From Planomonospora parontospora (GTDB taxonomy: Bacteria; Actinomycetota; Actinomycetes; Streptosporangiales; Streptosporangiaceae): a stretch of DNA of 64,000 bases. Shown in pieces: positions 31,833 to 40,032 of this stretch. The position numbers and the translations under genes were made by a program. Numbering within the stretch: the stretch's first letter is position 1; every line of letters starts with the position of its first letter. The notes below the pieces were generated by a model. That model ran no database searches, was not told the origin of the DNA, and saw only the letters and a list, made by a program, of their open reading frames with translations. Location of the stretch: NCBI GenBank assembly GCA_014647935.1, contig BMQD01000023.1, positions 31,681 to 95,680 of the forward strand, in the 5' to 3' direction.

Positions 31833-32500
31833 GCCTTGCGTCGCTCCTTCGGCGTGTCGGGCAGGACGGTCCAGCCGCCGCCCGGGCGGCGGGTCCAGTG
31901 CTCGTCGTGGGTGTCCGGGTGGCGGTACCGGAGCATCTGTCCGGCGCTGCCGATCTGGACGATCGGACAGAGCACGCCGTCGACCAGGACCCGGTCGGTG
32001 AGGCGGGGCCGCAGCCGCGTCTCGTAGTCGGGGTAGCGGAGGAGACCGCCATGCTTGTCGAGGGCGGCGATCTCCTCGGCCTTGTCGAGGAGATCGTGCG
32101 GGGCGTTGACGGCCTGGTAGTCGTGGCCCATCCCCAGGAACACGGCGTTTCCTCGGATGGGCAGTTCCTCGCTGGTGCGGCTCTCGAAGAGGTACCAGGC
32201 CGCGAGCTGGGAGGCGACCCGGTTGGCCGGGGCCAGCGACGGCGCCCAGGCCAAGACGACGCCGTTCCGGGCGGGCGTGGTCTTGGCCGCCTTGTACGGG
32301 TGGGTCAGGATGTGGACACGCACCTCGTCCGGGGTGATCGGCTTGTGCCCGTGGGAGAGCCGGTCGGCCAGGATGTCGGGGGCGAACTGCGCCTCGGGCC
32401 AGGTGGCGTAGGCGGTGATGCCGATGTCGGTGAGCTGGCCGCCGTTGACGTCGGGGGTGAGGAGCAGGCCGCGTACGGCCCGCAAGATCGGCTGTTCCAT
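31829..32500 (-). CDS. Hypothetical protein, 223 aa
   Basis: Mixed alpha/beta protein: TPDVNGGQLTDIGITAYATW, VRVHILTHPYKAAKTTPARN, LGMGHDYQAVNAPHD. No catalytic motif seen. Preceded by the gap containing a GC-rich hairpin. Confidence 0.55.
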   Translation of the reverse strand: MEQPILRAVRGLLLTPDVNGGQLTDIGITAYATWPEAQFAPDILADRLSHGHKPITPDEVRVHILTHPYKAAKTTPARNGVVLAWAPSLAPANRVASQLAAWYLFESRTSEELPIRGNAVFLGMGHDYQAVNAPHDLLDKAEEIAALDKHGGLLRYPDYETRLRPRLTDRVLVDGVLCPIVQIGSAGQMLRYRHPDTHDEHWTRRPGGGWTVLPDTPKERRKA

Positions 32501-32569
32501 GATGTCCTTCCGGGTTGGTGGAGAGAGGGCGGGGCGGCGTGCCGTACGGCCGGCGGCCCGCCACCGGGG

Positions 32570-32851
32570 TTACAGCAGGTGCTCTTCGGCGTCGGCCTCC
32601 ATCGCCTCGATGGAGGGGAACACCCGGCCGCACAGGTCGGTGCAGATCTGCTCGCCGGGCTTGAGCTGCTTCTGCTGCTCGTACACGGGCGGGTGGACGT
32701 AGCCCATGGACGACTGGTGGGTGCAGATGCCCTGCTTGCGGAGGCGGTGGATGTGGTTGGCGGTGGCTGCCATCTCGGCCATCTCCAGGTCGGCGTCCAG
32801 CCGCGCGGAGTAGAGCGCTTCGAGGTCGGCGGCGGGGTCGTCGTCGTACAT
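32570..32851 (-). CDS. Small zinc-finger protein, 93 aa
   Basis: Acidic helix (DLEALYSARLDADLEMAEMA) followed by ICTHQSS and ICTDLCGRVFPSIEAMEADA. The latter resembles a C2HC finger ending in a helix. Probably nucleic-acid binding. Confidence 0.6.
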   Translation of the reverse strand: MYDDDPAADLEALYSARLDADLEMAEMAATANHIHRLRKQGICTHQSSMGYVHPPVYEQQKQLKPGEQICTDLCGRVFPSIEAMEADAEEHLL

Positions 32852-32874
32852 GGCGGGTGTCTCCTTTCGTGCCG

Positions 32875-32907
32875 GAGGGGGCCGCACCGTGTGGTGGCGG
32901 CCCCCTC
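32875..32907. terminator. Intercistronic GC hairpin
   Basis: GAGGGGGCCGC / GCGGCCCCCTC, perfect 11-bp arms, after the gene at 32984. Confidence 0.55.
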
Positions 32908-32983
32908 GGCGGGGTGGGGTGGTCAGGTCCAGAGGAGCCAGGAAGGCACGTGCTCGCGTAGGCGCAGCCACAGCTCGGGCGGG

Positions 32984-33577
32984 TCAGCGCATGTAGCCTT
33001 CGCGGATCAGCTCGACGTCGCAGTCGTGCAGGAACCGGGTCATCGAGGCGGCGCGGTCGGCCTGCTCGCCGTCCGGGGCGTCGGTGGGCAGGTCCTCCCA
33101 CGCCCAGATGCGGGCGCCGTTCTCGTGGATCTCGCCGTCGCAGGCGGTGATCTCGATCTCCTCGGTGACGAGGCCGGTGCGGCGGGTGTAGGTCCAGGAG
33201 GACTCGGCGAGGTCGAGGGGCGTGGCCAGGCGGACGTAGCCGTCGTTGTAGAGGCTGGTCTCGTGGGCGCGGACGAATTCGGCGAGGGAGCCGTCGTGGT
33301 GGGGCATGTAGATGTCGCTGGCGTAGAGGGTCTCGCCGTCGTAGATCGAGGGGGTGCCGCACGGGCAGGTGCTACCGGGGCGAACGTCGCAGGCGCAGCC
33401 GCCTTTGAAGAAGTCGTGGTCGGCGCGGGTGCCGGAGAACTCGGTGGTGAAGACCGCGCCCTCGACGGTCATCTCGCCGAAGCTGTTGATGTGGCCGGGC
33501 AGGGTGATGGCGAGGTGGACGACGTCGATGCCGTCGGGGTTGCCGGGGGTGGCGTGGGTGTAGAGGCGTTCAATCAT
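32984..33577 (-). CDS. First gene of the leftward early block, 197 aa
   Basis: MIERLYTHATPGNPDGIDVV, a beta-rich N-terminus, a Cys cluster (GGCACDVRPGSTCPCG) and an acidic C-terminus. It is the first gene of the long leftward block and is preceded by a promoter-like region with repeated motifs. Unknown family. Confidence 0.6.
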   Translation of the reverse strand: MIERLYTHATPGNPDGIDVVHLAITLPGHINSFGEMTVEGAVFTTEFSGTRADHDFFKGGCACDVRPGSTCPCGTPSIYDGETLYASDIYMPHHDGSLAEFVRAHETSLYNDGYVRLATPLDLAESSWTYTRRTGLVTEEIEITACDGEIHENGARIWAWEDLPTDAPDGEQADRAASMTRFLHDCDVELIREGYMR

Positions 33578-33924
33578 GGCGGTCCTTTTCGGGTGGGTTT
33601 TGAATGCGTTTCTGCATTCGTTAACTGTGGTGTGCCAGTATGTTTTTCCTGGTCACCAGGGGTTTTGATCTTCAGTTGTGGTGTACCAATTATTGCATAA
33701 GCGTCTTGTAAATACAAAGCTTTCTGATCAGCGCAAACGACCCCCAGCGAAGCGCTGAGAGCGTCTGTCGGAGGTTGGGAGCGCATCCCCCTAGCGATCC
33801 CAACCCCTCTCACTTTCGGTCCTTAACGATCACTACAGACGCGACTTTGGCCTGCGAGCATTGTCAACGCTATTCCCGTCTCGAACGTCGCTCTTGCCTT
33901 TATTGCTCCTGTCTGGGGATCGTC
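33578..33924. promoter_or_regulatory. Right-end promoter region of the early block
   Basis: Contains dispersed palindrome copy 12 (33602-33619, followed by GTTAAC) and a direct repeat TGTGGTGTRCCA at 33626 and 33677. A palindrome CCTGGTCACCAGG lies at 33648-33660, and CTTGTA/TACAAAG near 33705. The AT-rich stretch around 33660-33720 suits a leftward promoter. The rest (33740-33924) also serves as leader for the rightward gene at 33925. Confidence 0.65.
33602..33619. repeat. Dispersed palindrome copy 12
   Basis: GAATGC-N6-GCATTC, perfect, upstream of the first early gene. No further copy was found to its right. Confidence 0.8.
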
Positions 33925-34749
33925 ATGCCCATGGGAAGCAGCGGGAACGCGCGCGGGTGGGCACTGCCGTTGGCTGTACTGACCAGTTTCGTGCTTGCGG
34001 CCGTCGCCGTGCTCTTCAACCTGGAGGTGATGAGCTGGGTCGCTGCAGGCTTCGGGGCAGTGCTCGGAGTGGTCGCCTTGTTCAAGAGAGAAACGAGCGC
34101 TGAAGAAGGTCCCGTCGGCAGCGGATCTCGCCTCTCTGCAGGATGGGTGCAGAAAGCTCTGATTGTCGGCGGAGTGCTCATCTTCGGTGCGGCCGTGGCT
34201 CTCAGGATCATCGTGAATCCGGTCAGTTCGGAGGCCGCAACGCCCTGTGCGGAGCCGTCCGACCCCATCACCCGCGCGAAGGTGACCTCCACCCCTCCAG
34301 CAGCGCACCCCGGTCTGGAGCTCAAGTCCGCGCTCTACAGCATCAAGTACAACCGTGCAGACTCCATGACCCTGGAAATATCCGGGCAGATCACCACCCA
34401 AGTGCCGGATGGTCAACTGCTGTACCCATTCAAACGGGCCGAGCCGGGAACCCGCGACCATAAAGGCAATCCCGGCAGCGGACGCTTCTTCTGGGGTAGA
34501 GACGCAGAGATCACACTCGATCAGAATGGGTGCTGGTACCAACAACGGTCTAACTTCGGCGGCTACTCCGGTGCTCGCGGTCTGACGTTCTACTACTACG
34601 TTGGGCTCGTTCCACGCGCCCAACTGTCTTGCATGGACAGGCTCGTCTCAACGAAGGCCGGCAAAGAGCACGGCCAGGACACCGACGATCTCACTAGGTG
34701 CGGTGTCACCATGCTGGGCTACGCTCACATCCCTACCGACCCTCTATGA
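33925..34749 (+). CDS. Membrane protein with extracytoplasmic domain, 274 aa
   Basis: ATG 33925 after GGGGA; an upstream start at 33775 is possible. Two hydrophobic regions (LAVLTSFVLAAVAVLFNL and AAGFGAVLGVVALF) and a third helix (ALIVGGVLIFGAAVALRIIV) lead into a beta-rich outer domain. The outer domain contains FYYYVGLVPRAQLSCMDRLV and cysteines. Lower G+C than the early block. Perhaps a host-derived or lysogenic-conversion gene; function unknown. Confidence 0.6.
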   Translation: MPMGSSGNARGWALPLAVLTSFVLAAVAVLFNLEVMSWVAAGFGAVLGVVALFKRETSAEEGPVGSGSRLSAGWVQKALIVGGVLIFGAAVALRIIVNPVSSEAATPCAEPSDPITRAKVTSTPPAAHPGLELKSALYSIKYNRADSMTLEISGQITTQVPDGQLLYPFKRAEPGTRDHKGNPGSGRFFWGRDAEITLDQNGCWYQQRSNFGGYSGARGLTFYYYVGLVPRAQLSCMDRLVSTKAGKEHGQDTDDLTRCGVTMLGYAHIPTDPL

Positions 34750-35174
34750 CCCTGAGGTGCGGCGAGTGGGCGCAGCAGACCGCCCAGGACAACGCGCTGT
34801 CCGCGGTGCTCCTGGTCCACGCCCGCCTCAGCTTGCGCAACCCGCAGCCGCACCAGGCCGGCGGCACGGTGCTCGGGTCGGTGCCCGCCGAGCGGCTGGC
34901 GGGCCCGGCCGTCGACATCCTGCTGCATCAGATCAGCAGCCATCACCAGGACATGTTCTCCCGGGTCCTGAACTCCCTGCCGCACGCGGCCCGGCGCACG
35001 GTGGACCTGCGCACCGTGGCGGCGCTGGCGTACGTGGTGCCGAACCGCAAGCAGGAACTGCTGACGAACCCGACCGGGCACTACCCGCACCGGGGGCCGG
35101 GCGGCGACACGATCCGCTGGTGGCCCGCGCTGGACTTCGCCCAGTCGTTCCACCGGGCCCGGCCCGGGGCGTAG
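34746..35174 (+). CDS. Hypothetical protein, 142 aa
   Basis: ATG 34746 in an ATGA overlap with the membrane-protein stop. Helical, with a DILLHQISSHHQDMFSRVLN core and a mixed C-terminus. The overlap suggests it works with the membrane protein. Confidence 0.5.
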   Translation: MTLRCGEWAQQTAQDNALSAVLLVHARLSLRNPQPHQAGGTVLGSVPAERLAGPAVDILLHQISSHHQDMFSRVLNSLPHAARRTVDLRTVAALAYVVPNRKQELLTNPTGHYPHRGPGGDTIRWWPALDFAQSFHRARPGA

Positions 35175-35251
35175 GGCCCGCGTCTGGTGATCACCTGCGC
35201 AGCCTGCCCGTCATGATGGACAGGCCCCACCAGCGACGAAAGGCACCCGCG

Positions 35252-35911
35252 ATGGAGTTGACCCGCATCATCCAGGACGAGACCGAAGACGGCACCCGGC
35301 CCGGAGCGCGGGCCTGGATCGTGTCCGGCGAGCACGGGGCCGTCCAGATCGTGCTGTCGAAGATGGAGGGTCCCGACTGGCAGTTCGACCAGGACGTCTT
35401 CCCCGCCGGGTGGAGCGGCACCTACCTCGGCTACCACGCGCCGACCCCGCTTGGCGGCGAGGACGAAACCGAGATGGACTGCCCACTGCTGCCGGGCGGT
35501 CGGTGCTTCTACAGCGGGTCGGGCCTGCCCGTGATGGACATCGCACGGGTGTGGGCGGCGGCCGGCTTCGATGACGCGGTGATCTGGGAGGCGGCGGAGC
35601 TGGCCTACCGGGTCCGTCTGGCCGCTGGCGGGCAGGACGACCTGAGCCCGAAGGGGCGGCGGGCCGCGCTGCTGTTCACGCTGGAGTGCGCGCTGGCGGA
35701 AGCGGAGGAGACGCGGGCGGCCGTCGCGAGCGAGGAGGCGCCGTGGTCGCGCGTGGCGGCCGCGGAGGAGAAGGTGGCGGTGGCCGAGGAGGAGCTGAAG
35801 GCGTTCGACGCTGCGCATCCGGAGCTGGTGGCGGATCTGCGGGAGCAGCGGCGGAAGGAGCGGGATGGGGCGGCGCGGGGTGCTGTCCCGGAGGAGACGC
35901 ACCCGGCATAA
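35252..35911 (+). CDS. Hypothetical protein with coiled-coil tail, 219 aa
   Basis: ATG 35252 after AAAGG. The N-terminal 120 residues form a compact mixed domain (WQFDQDVFPAGWSGTYLGYH, ETEMDCPLLPGGRCFY). The C-terminal third is a Glu/Ala-rich coiled coil (VAAAEEKVAVAEEELKAF). The stop codon lies in the left end of an inverted-repeat element. Confidence 0.55.
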   Translation: MELTRIIQDETEDGTRPGARAWIVSGEHGAVQIVLSKMEGPDWQFDQDVFPAGWSGTYLGYHAPTPLGGEDETEMDCPLLPGGRCFYSGSGLPVMDIARVWAAAGFDDAVIWEAAELAYRVRLAAGGQDDLSPKGRRAALLFTLECALAEAEETRAAVASEEAPWSRVAAAEEKVAVAEEELKAFDAAHPELVADLREQRRKERDGAARGAVPEETHPA

Positions 35912-36130
35912 AGATTGCGATCTACGGTGTAAAGCCCCGTCGATCGCAGAACTCCTCCCAGGGCGGCCCCGCCGGGGCCGCTCCCTACCCTCCCCATACC
36001 AGACACACAAGTACAGGTCATCTCATCGGTGCCGAAAAGCCCCGCCATGAGCGGTGCAGCATGAAGGCTCGGGACTGTGAGGTTGTGCAGCCTTCCGTGC
36101 TTTACGCCGTAGATCGCAATCCTTGTGCCG
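35904..36130. repeat. 227-bp element with 32-bp inverted ends
   Basis: Left arm 35904-35935 and right arm 36099-36130 are inverted copies with three mismatches; key shared block GATTGCGATCTACGG. Inside is a GC hairpin (GCGGCCCC/GGGGCCGC, 35963-35981) and little else. Form and size resemble a MITE or a paired operator/attachment site. There is no gene from 35912 to 36221, a gap of 310 bp. Confidence 0.6.
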
Positions 36131-36221
36131 AGTGTCTGGCCGGAGCCGGACACCGGTGTCCCTTGACTGCCTCTGCCCCGGTGAGAAGGTGAAGTCCTCC
36201 CCCGACGAAAAGAGGACAACG

Positions 36222-36869
36222 ATGTCCCATACCGGCGCTCAAGGCCCCGACGCGCGAACTCAGGCGATCGTGCGGGAACTGGCCACGGTCCGTGCCCGTG
36301 CTGAGCAGGACCACCACGTAGGGGAGCCCGGCCTGTACTCCCGCGTCATGGTGATCGTCGACGGCAACGTCCCTTCCGAGGGCGACGCGGAACACTGCTA
36401 CCTGACCCCGGTCGCGGCACCCCGGTCCGGCCAGGGCTACTACACCCTCACGGCGAAGGACGGCGCCCAACGCCCCCCGGAGATCAGCCCGGACGAAGCC
36501 AAGCTCTCGCAGAGCGACAGCGAAGTCGCTGTGCTCCTCGAAGCCTACGAGTGGATCACCGATCAAGGACTCCAGGTCGCGACCGAAAGCATCGAAGTCA
36601 TCCTCATCAGCAACATCGGTCCATGCACGGGCTGCAAGGCCCGCCTCCAGATTTTCTACGGTGACCTCCTGGCGGCGGCCGGTGAGGTCGGGAGCAAGGT
36701 CCTCATCACCGTCGAGAGCATCTACAACACTCCCGAAGCCTCCCGGAACAGGACCCGGGGCAACCAGATCCCCACCACGTATGGGTACCCCGACTCCGTC
36801 GCCACGCCGTACACCGTCTTGGGCCAGCAAGGAACGTACTGGCGGTACCAGCTGCCCCAACTTCACTGA
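36222..36869 (+). CDS. Possible deaminase-fold protein, 215 aa
   Basis: ATG 36222 after GAGGA at good spacing. The C-terminal half has a D-x-E-like motif (SQSDSEVAVLLEAYEWI) followed by the PCxxC motif in SNIGPCTGCKARLQIFYGDL. Spacing and helix-strand order resemble zinc deaminases, which normally have H/C-x-E plus PCxxC. The first zinc ligand would be D, a reported variant but one that makes the call uncertain. It could be a nucleotide- or nucleic-acid-modifying enzyme, or a degenerate relative. Stands alone, convergent with rep. Confidence 0.5.
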   Translation: MSHTGAQGPDARTQAIVRELATVRARAEQDHHVGEPGLYSRVMVIVDGNVPSEGDAEHCYLTPVAAPRSGQGYYTLTAKDGAQRPPEISPDEAKLSQSDSEVAVLLEAYEWITDQGLQVATESIEVILISNIGPCTGCKARLQIFYGDLLAAAGEVGSKVLITVESIYNTPEASRNRTRGNQIPTTYGYPDSVATPYTVLGQQGTYWRYQLPQLH

Positions 36870-36919
36870 CAGCACCGCACAGATCCCTCCCCGGTTGAGC
36901 CCATCCGCGGTCATCGGGC

Positions 36920-38197
36920 TCACGCCGCCCACCGAGGCCGGCGCACCTGACGGGCCGCGGCCTTCTCCAGCGCCGCGGCCCCGGCCTCCGTTGACGCCAG
37001 CGCCGCCCGCGCGGCCGCCAAGCCCTGCGCAGCGTCTCCGGGCTTCACCGTCCGGACGGGCTCGAGCACCTGGAGACGGAAACGCTCCTGCTCCGCGTGG
37101 CGCCGGGCCTCGGCCGCGGCGTGCTCCTGCGACGGCAGCGGATGCTTGAGCTCGCCGTCGTCGGTCATCCACCACGACAGGCGGTGCCGGATCATCGCCC
37201 GCAGGATCCGGCACCGCTCGTAGTGGGGCCTGCGCAGCGGCGGCATCAGGTCCCCCCACCGCTGCCCGTCCGGACGGACGTTCAGCACGTGGTAGACGTC
37301 GCGGACCGTGGCCCCGGCGGCGAACAGGGCCCTCAGCAGGGACCGCAGGTCCTTGGCCGAGACGACCCGCAGCGGAGGGTTGTCCGCGCGCAGCCGCTCA
37401 CACGCAGCGAGGATCTCCTTCTTGGTGCCTGGCGTGACGGTGGCCGACCACGACGGAGACGGTGGCGTGGAATCGGACATTTCCCGCGCGTGCGTAGGGA
37501 TAGCTTCCCCCTGAAGGTCAACCCCAGGGGCGGGGGTGCACGTTTCTTCCACAGAGGCGTTGACCTGCATGAATGCGGGACGTTCCCGGACCGTCTCGAC
37601 CGGCCACGGAACCTCCTCCTCGTCCTGCTCCGCAGGGACCGCCGCGTAGTCCGCTTCGATCGCTGCCAGCGCCGCGTCGTCCAGCATGTCCACCGGGATC
37701 GTCAGCGCGTACTCGGCCGCGAGGTTGCCCAGGCCGTCGTCAATGCGCCCGTAGCGGGTCCCCGGGCGGAACCGCACCGTCGAGCCGGGCGTGATCGTCA
37801 CCAGCAGCTCCTGCTCGCGCAGCCACGCCAGCTTGTAGGCCAGGGCCCGCCGCGAGCAGCCGAGTTCGGCCGCGAGGATGTCCCAGGTCGCGCCCCGGCG
37901 GGGCGTGGTGACGTAGTAGTCCGAGCGCAGCATGAGCTGCCACACCAGCGCCATCAAGCCCCGCCGCCAGTCGGCGCGGCGGCCGGCCTGCTCGGCGCGG
38001 TACTCCACCGCCTGCTGCCACAACGTGATGGACGGCGGGATGGTCAGGTGCTCGGGGACCGGGGATTTCAAGGCATCCGGGCATGGTGAATCACCAGCTC
38101 GATGCATGGATTGGGGGGCGGACGGCCGACACGCCGCGGTGTCTGTTTTAGGGCGTGCTGGGCTATCCGCTTGGCGAGGTGCTATCGTCTCCTCCAA
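36920..38197 (-). CDS. rep: Plasmid-type replication initiation protein
   Basis: 425 aa. A winged-helix N-terminal region (GATWDILAAELGCSRRALAY, KLAWLREQELLVTITPGSTV), a variable acidic middle, and a C-terminal block (DLRSLLRALFAAGATVRDVY, HVLNVRPDGQRWGDLMPP) resemble Rep proteins of actinobacterial plasmids. It would bind the origin and start replication of the element as a plasmid. The start is uncertain: TTG 38197 as read, or ATG 38107 (MHRAGDSP). A small RHH gene and a structured + strand region lie just upstream, a typical copy-control arrangement. Confidence 0.7.
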   Translation of the reverse strand: MEETIAPRQADSPARPKTDTAACRPSAPQSMHRAGDSPCPDALKSPVPEHLTIPPSITLWQQAVEYRAEQAGRRADWRRGLMALVWQLMLRSDYYVTTPRRGATWDILAAELGCSRRALAYKLAWLREQELLVTITPGSTVRFRPGTRYGRIDDGLGNLAAEYALTIPVDMLDDAALAAIEADYAAVPAEQDEEEVPWPVETVRERPAFMQVNASVEETCTPAPGVDLQGEAIPTHAREMSDSTPPSPSWSATVTPGTKKEILAACERLRADNPPLRVVSAKDLRSLLRALFAAGATVRDVYHVLNVRPDGQRWGDLMPPLRRPHYERCRILRAMIRHRLSWWMTDDGELKHPLPSQEHAAAEARRHAEQERFRLQVLEPVRTVKPGDAAQGLAAARAALASTEAGAAALEKAAARQVRRPRWAA

Positions 38198-38407
38198 GCG
38201 TGTAAGTGCAAGTTGCTAGACATGCGAAAGGCGCTCAGCTCATCGGTTTGGCGGCCAGAGCAGAGATGTGATTCGCGTGCAGGGGATTGTTAAGTTGTCC
38301 ATCTACCGGCGCGGACGAAGTTGGCGCTTCGTCCGCACCAGCGCCTCCCACTGGGAGGCGTTTTCTTTTTGCCTAGGTGTCTCCTTCTGACCGCGTCAGC
38401 CGTACGG
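38198..38407. promoter_or_regulatory. rep leader region with structured + strand sequence
   Basis: On the + strand a hairpin GCGGACGAAG/CTTCGTCCGC (38313-38338) is followed by a strong terminator CGCCTCCCA/TGGGAGGCG with a T-rich tail (38342-38370). A 23-codon ORF (MRKALSSSVW, 38222-38293) lies before them. This could be a countertranscript RNA gene controlling rep, or the end of a short transcript. Confidence 0.5.
38342..38370 (+). terminator. Rho-independent terminator (+ strand)
   Basis: Perfect 9-bp arms around one base, then TTTTCTTTTT. Confidence 0.85.
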
Positions 38408-38638
38408 CTACGCGGTGGGGTGGTCTCCGGCGAGCAGCAGCGGCTCCTGCCGGGCGGGCTTGGCCGCGCCGAGCTCGTGACCGAGCGCCTTGGCGAGCAT
38501 CTCCTCGACGAACCGGCCGAACGGGACCCCGCGCTTCTTGGCGAGCGTCTTGCCGAGCTTGAGCAACTCGGGATCGGTGAACGAAACCGTGTGCCGCGCG
38601 ACCACCACAGGGTCGGGTCCGGGTGTGCTGCCACTCAT
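38408..38638 (-). CDS. Small RHH (CopG-like) protein
   Basis: 76 aa. TVSFTDPELLKLGKTLAKKR, VPFGRFVEEMLAKALG fits a ribbon-helix-helix. Position next to rep suggests copy-number repression, as CopG does. Codon use in this frame is strongly GC3-biased, unlike the longer overlapping frame. A GTG with strong SD at 38699 could start an N-terminal extension in another frame. Confidence 0.6.
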   Translation of the reverse strand: MSGSTPGPDPVVVARHTVSFTDPELLKLGKTLAKKRGVPFGRFVEEMLAKALGHELGAAKPARQEPLLLAGDHPTA

Positions 38639-38962
38639 GGTCGCTCATCTTGGCGGACTCGGAGTCGGAGATCCAGTCGAACGCGGCGTGTCGCAGCACT
38701 GAAATCCCCCTCCGTGTGGGCGTCCAATGGGTTGATCATGACGCACCCTATCCCGTGTTGTGGTCACGTTACTACGGTTACGCGCACCACGCGCAAGGTG
38801 CGTATCCCCTCGACTGTGCCCGCATCGCCCACCGCTGTACGGGTCCAGGAGACCCCCACAGCCCTCACCTGTCTCCTTGTCCCTCGCGATCATTTACCCC
38901 CTCACCGACAATCTGAGGGGCGCAGGAACACCCCCCTGCGACCCCACACCCCCGCTCCCTGA
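38639..38962. other. Gap with no clear gene
   Basis: 324 bp. A GTG with GGAGGGGG upstream (near 38699) opens a frame whose first 20 residues are plausible but which then runs across the RHH gene out of frame. Inverted GCGCACCACGCGC-like sequence near 38780 may be regulatory. Nothing else is seen. Confidence 0.4.
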
Positions 38963-39167
38963 TCAGGTCGTGCTCCCGGACTGCACGGGCACGACCTCCC
39001 ACGCGTCGCCGCGCCGCCACAGCAGCTCTTCACGCTCCAGGGCCCGCAGCGCCCCCACGATGTTCCCCGGGCTGCACCGCGCCCGCTCCCACACCGGCCC
39101 GACGACGTGCGCGTCGTCGTCTTCGAGGTACCAGACCTGTGCGATCGCGGGGCGCGGTGTAGGCGGT
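38963..39167 (-). pseudogene. C-terminal fragment of a winged-helix-like gene cut by an IS
   Basis: Leftward frame ending at 38963 reads AIAQVWYLEDDDAHVVGPVW, then SPGNIVGALRALEREELLWR and a short tail. It looks like the end of a small HTH protein. The frame has no start because the IS end at about 39168 interrupts it. The N-terminal half was not found beyond the IS. Confidence 0.55.
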
Positions 39168-39858
39168 GTAGACAGCAGCGCGGCTGGACCGGGGCAGCTT
39201 CCATGCCTTCAGGGTCGCAACGGGGCGTTCCCCGAGCGCCCAGATACGAGCATGAGAACGGTTGACGGACCGCTGGTATGGACAGGCGCGGCCAGTGGCG
39301 CTTGAACGGCGTGCGGATCGTGCCGCCCGCACCCTGGTATCCCCCAGTCGGCGAAGCCCCGGACACCGGCGCCGGTCAGGCCGGCCTGCACCAGGCGGTC
39401 GGCCGGGTTGGCGAGGAACGGAACGTTGACCCCGTGCCGGTGGTGTTTTCCGGAGGAGTACGGCGCATCGTCGGCCAGCCGGTCGATCGGAAAGAGCGTG
39501 CCGTCACCAGCGGCGTAGGCCAGGCGGGAGGCCTTGCGTGCGGCGGTGTGCACGTCGTTGGCCAGGGCGGCGACCAGGTCGATCGCCTCGCGCACGTAGC
39601 GCCAGGCGGTGGTGGTGCCGATGGCGAACCCGCCGGCCAGGCGGGCGTAGGTATCGCCGTTGCGCAGATGCGCCAGGACTAGAAGGGCTTGTTGTCCAGG
39701 GCCGAGGCGGCGCCAGCGGGAGCGCCGTTCGGCGCGGTGGGCGCGGATCAGATCGGCCAGGCGGGCGAGAGTGCGGTTGGACAGCGAAATCGCGGCACGG
39801 TATGCCAGCAACGAGGCTCCCGGTTGGGGCATCGGATCTTGGTCGACTGCTGTCTTAC
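39168..39858 (-). mobile_element. Degenerate IS with frameshifted DDE transposase
   Basis: Ends marked by short inverted repeats GTAGACAGCAG (39168-39178) and CTGCTGTCTTAC (39847-39858). The transposase starts at 39832 (MPQPGASLLAYRAAISLSNR) and includes RSRWRRLGPGQQALLVLAHL, an HTH (AIGTTTAWRYVREAI), the first Asp region (YAAGDGTLFPIDRLAD) and YSSGKHHRHGVNV. After GFADWGIPG the frame is lost. The C-terminal part continues in another frame (RSVNRSHARIWALGERPVAT, LKAWKLPRS). This is an IS5-superfamily, DDE_Tnp_4-type protein. The 174 bp from 39859 to 40032 hold no gene. Confidence 0.75.
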
Positions 39859-40032
39859 CGGGAGCCTGGTCTCATCCGCTACCGCCTCTGCAAGCCCGCC
39901 GTGACCTGGGCCATCAGGATGAAAAAGCCTCAGCAGTTCCTCGTGTCCGTTCACACGCTCCCCCGCCCGCATCTGGACGGTCGGAGAATGCGCCGCTGCG
40001 CCGCTGAAGGACTGAAAAGGAGGAAGCAATCT

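Noticed and set aside
38222-38300. Possible tRNA near the rep leader
   Set aside because: No acceptor stem or T-loop pattern; the structure fits two terminator-like hairpins. No tRNA was seen elsewhere in the window.
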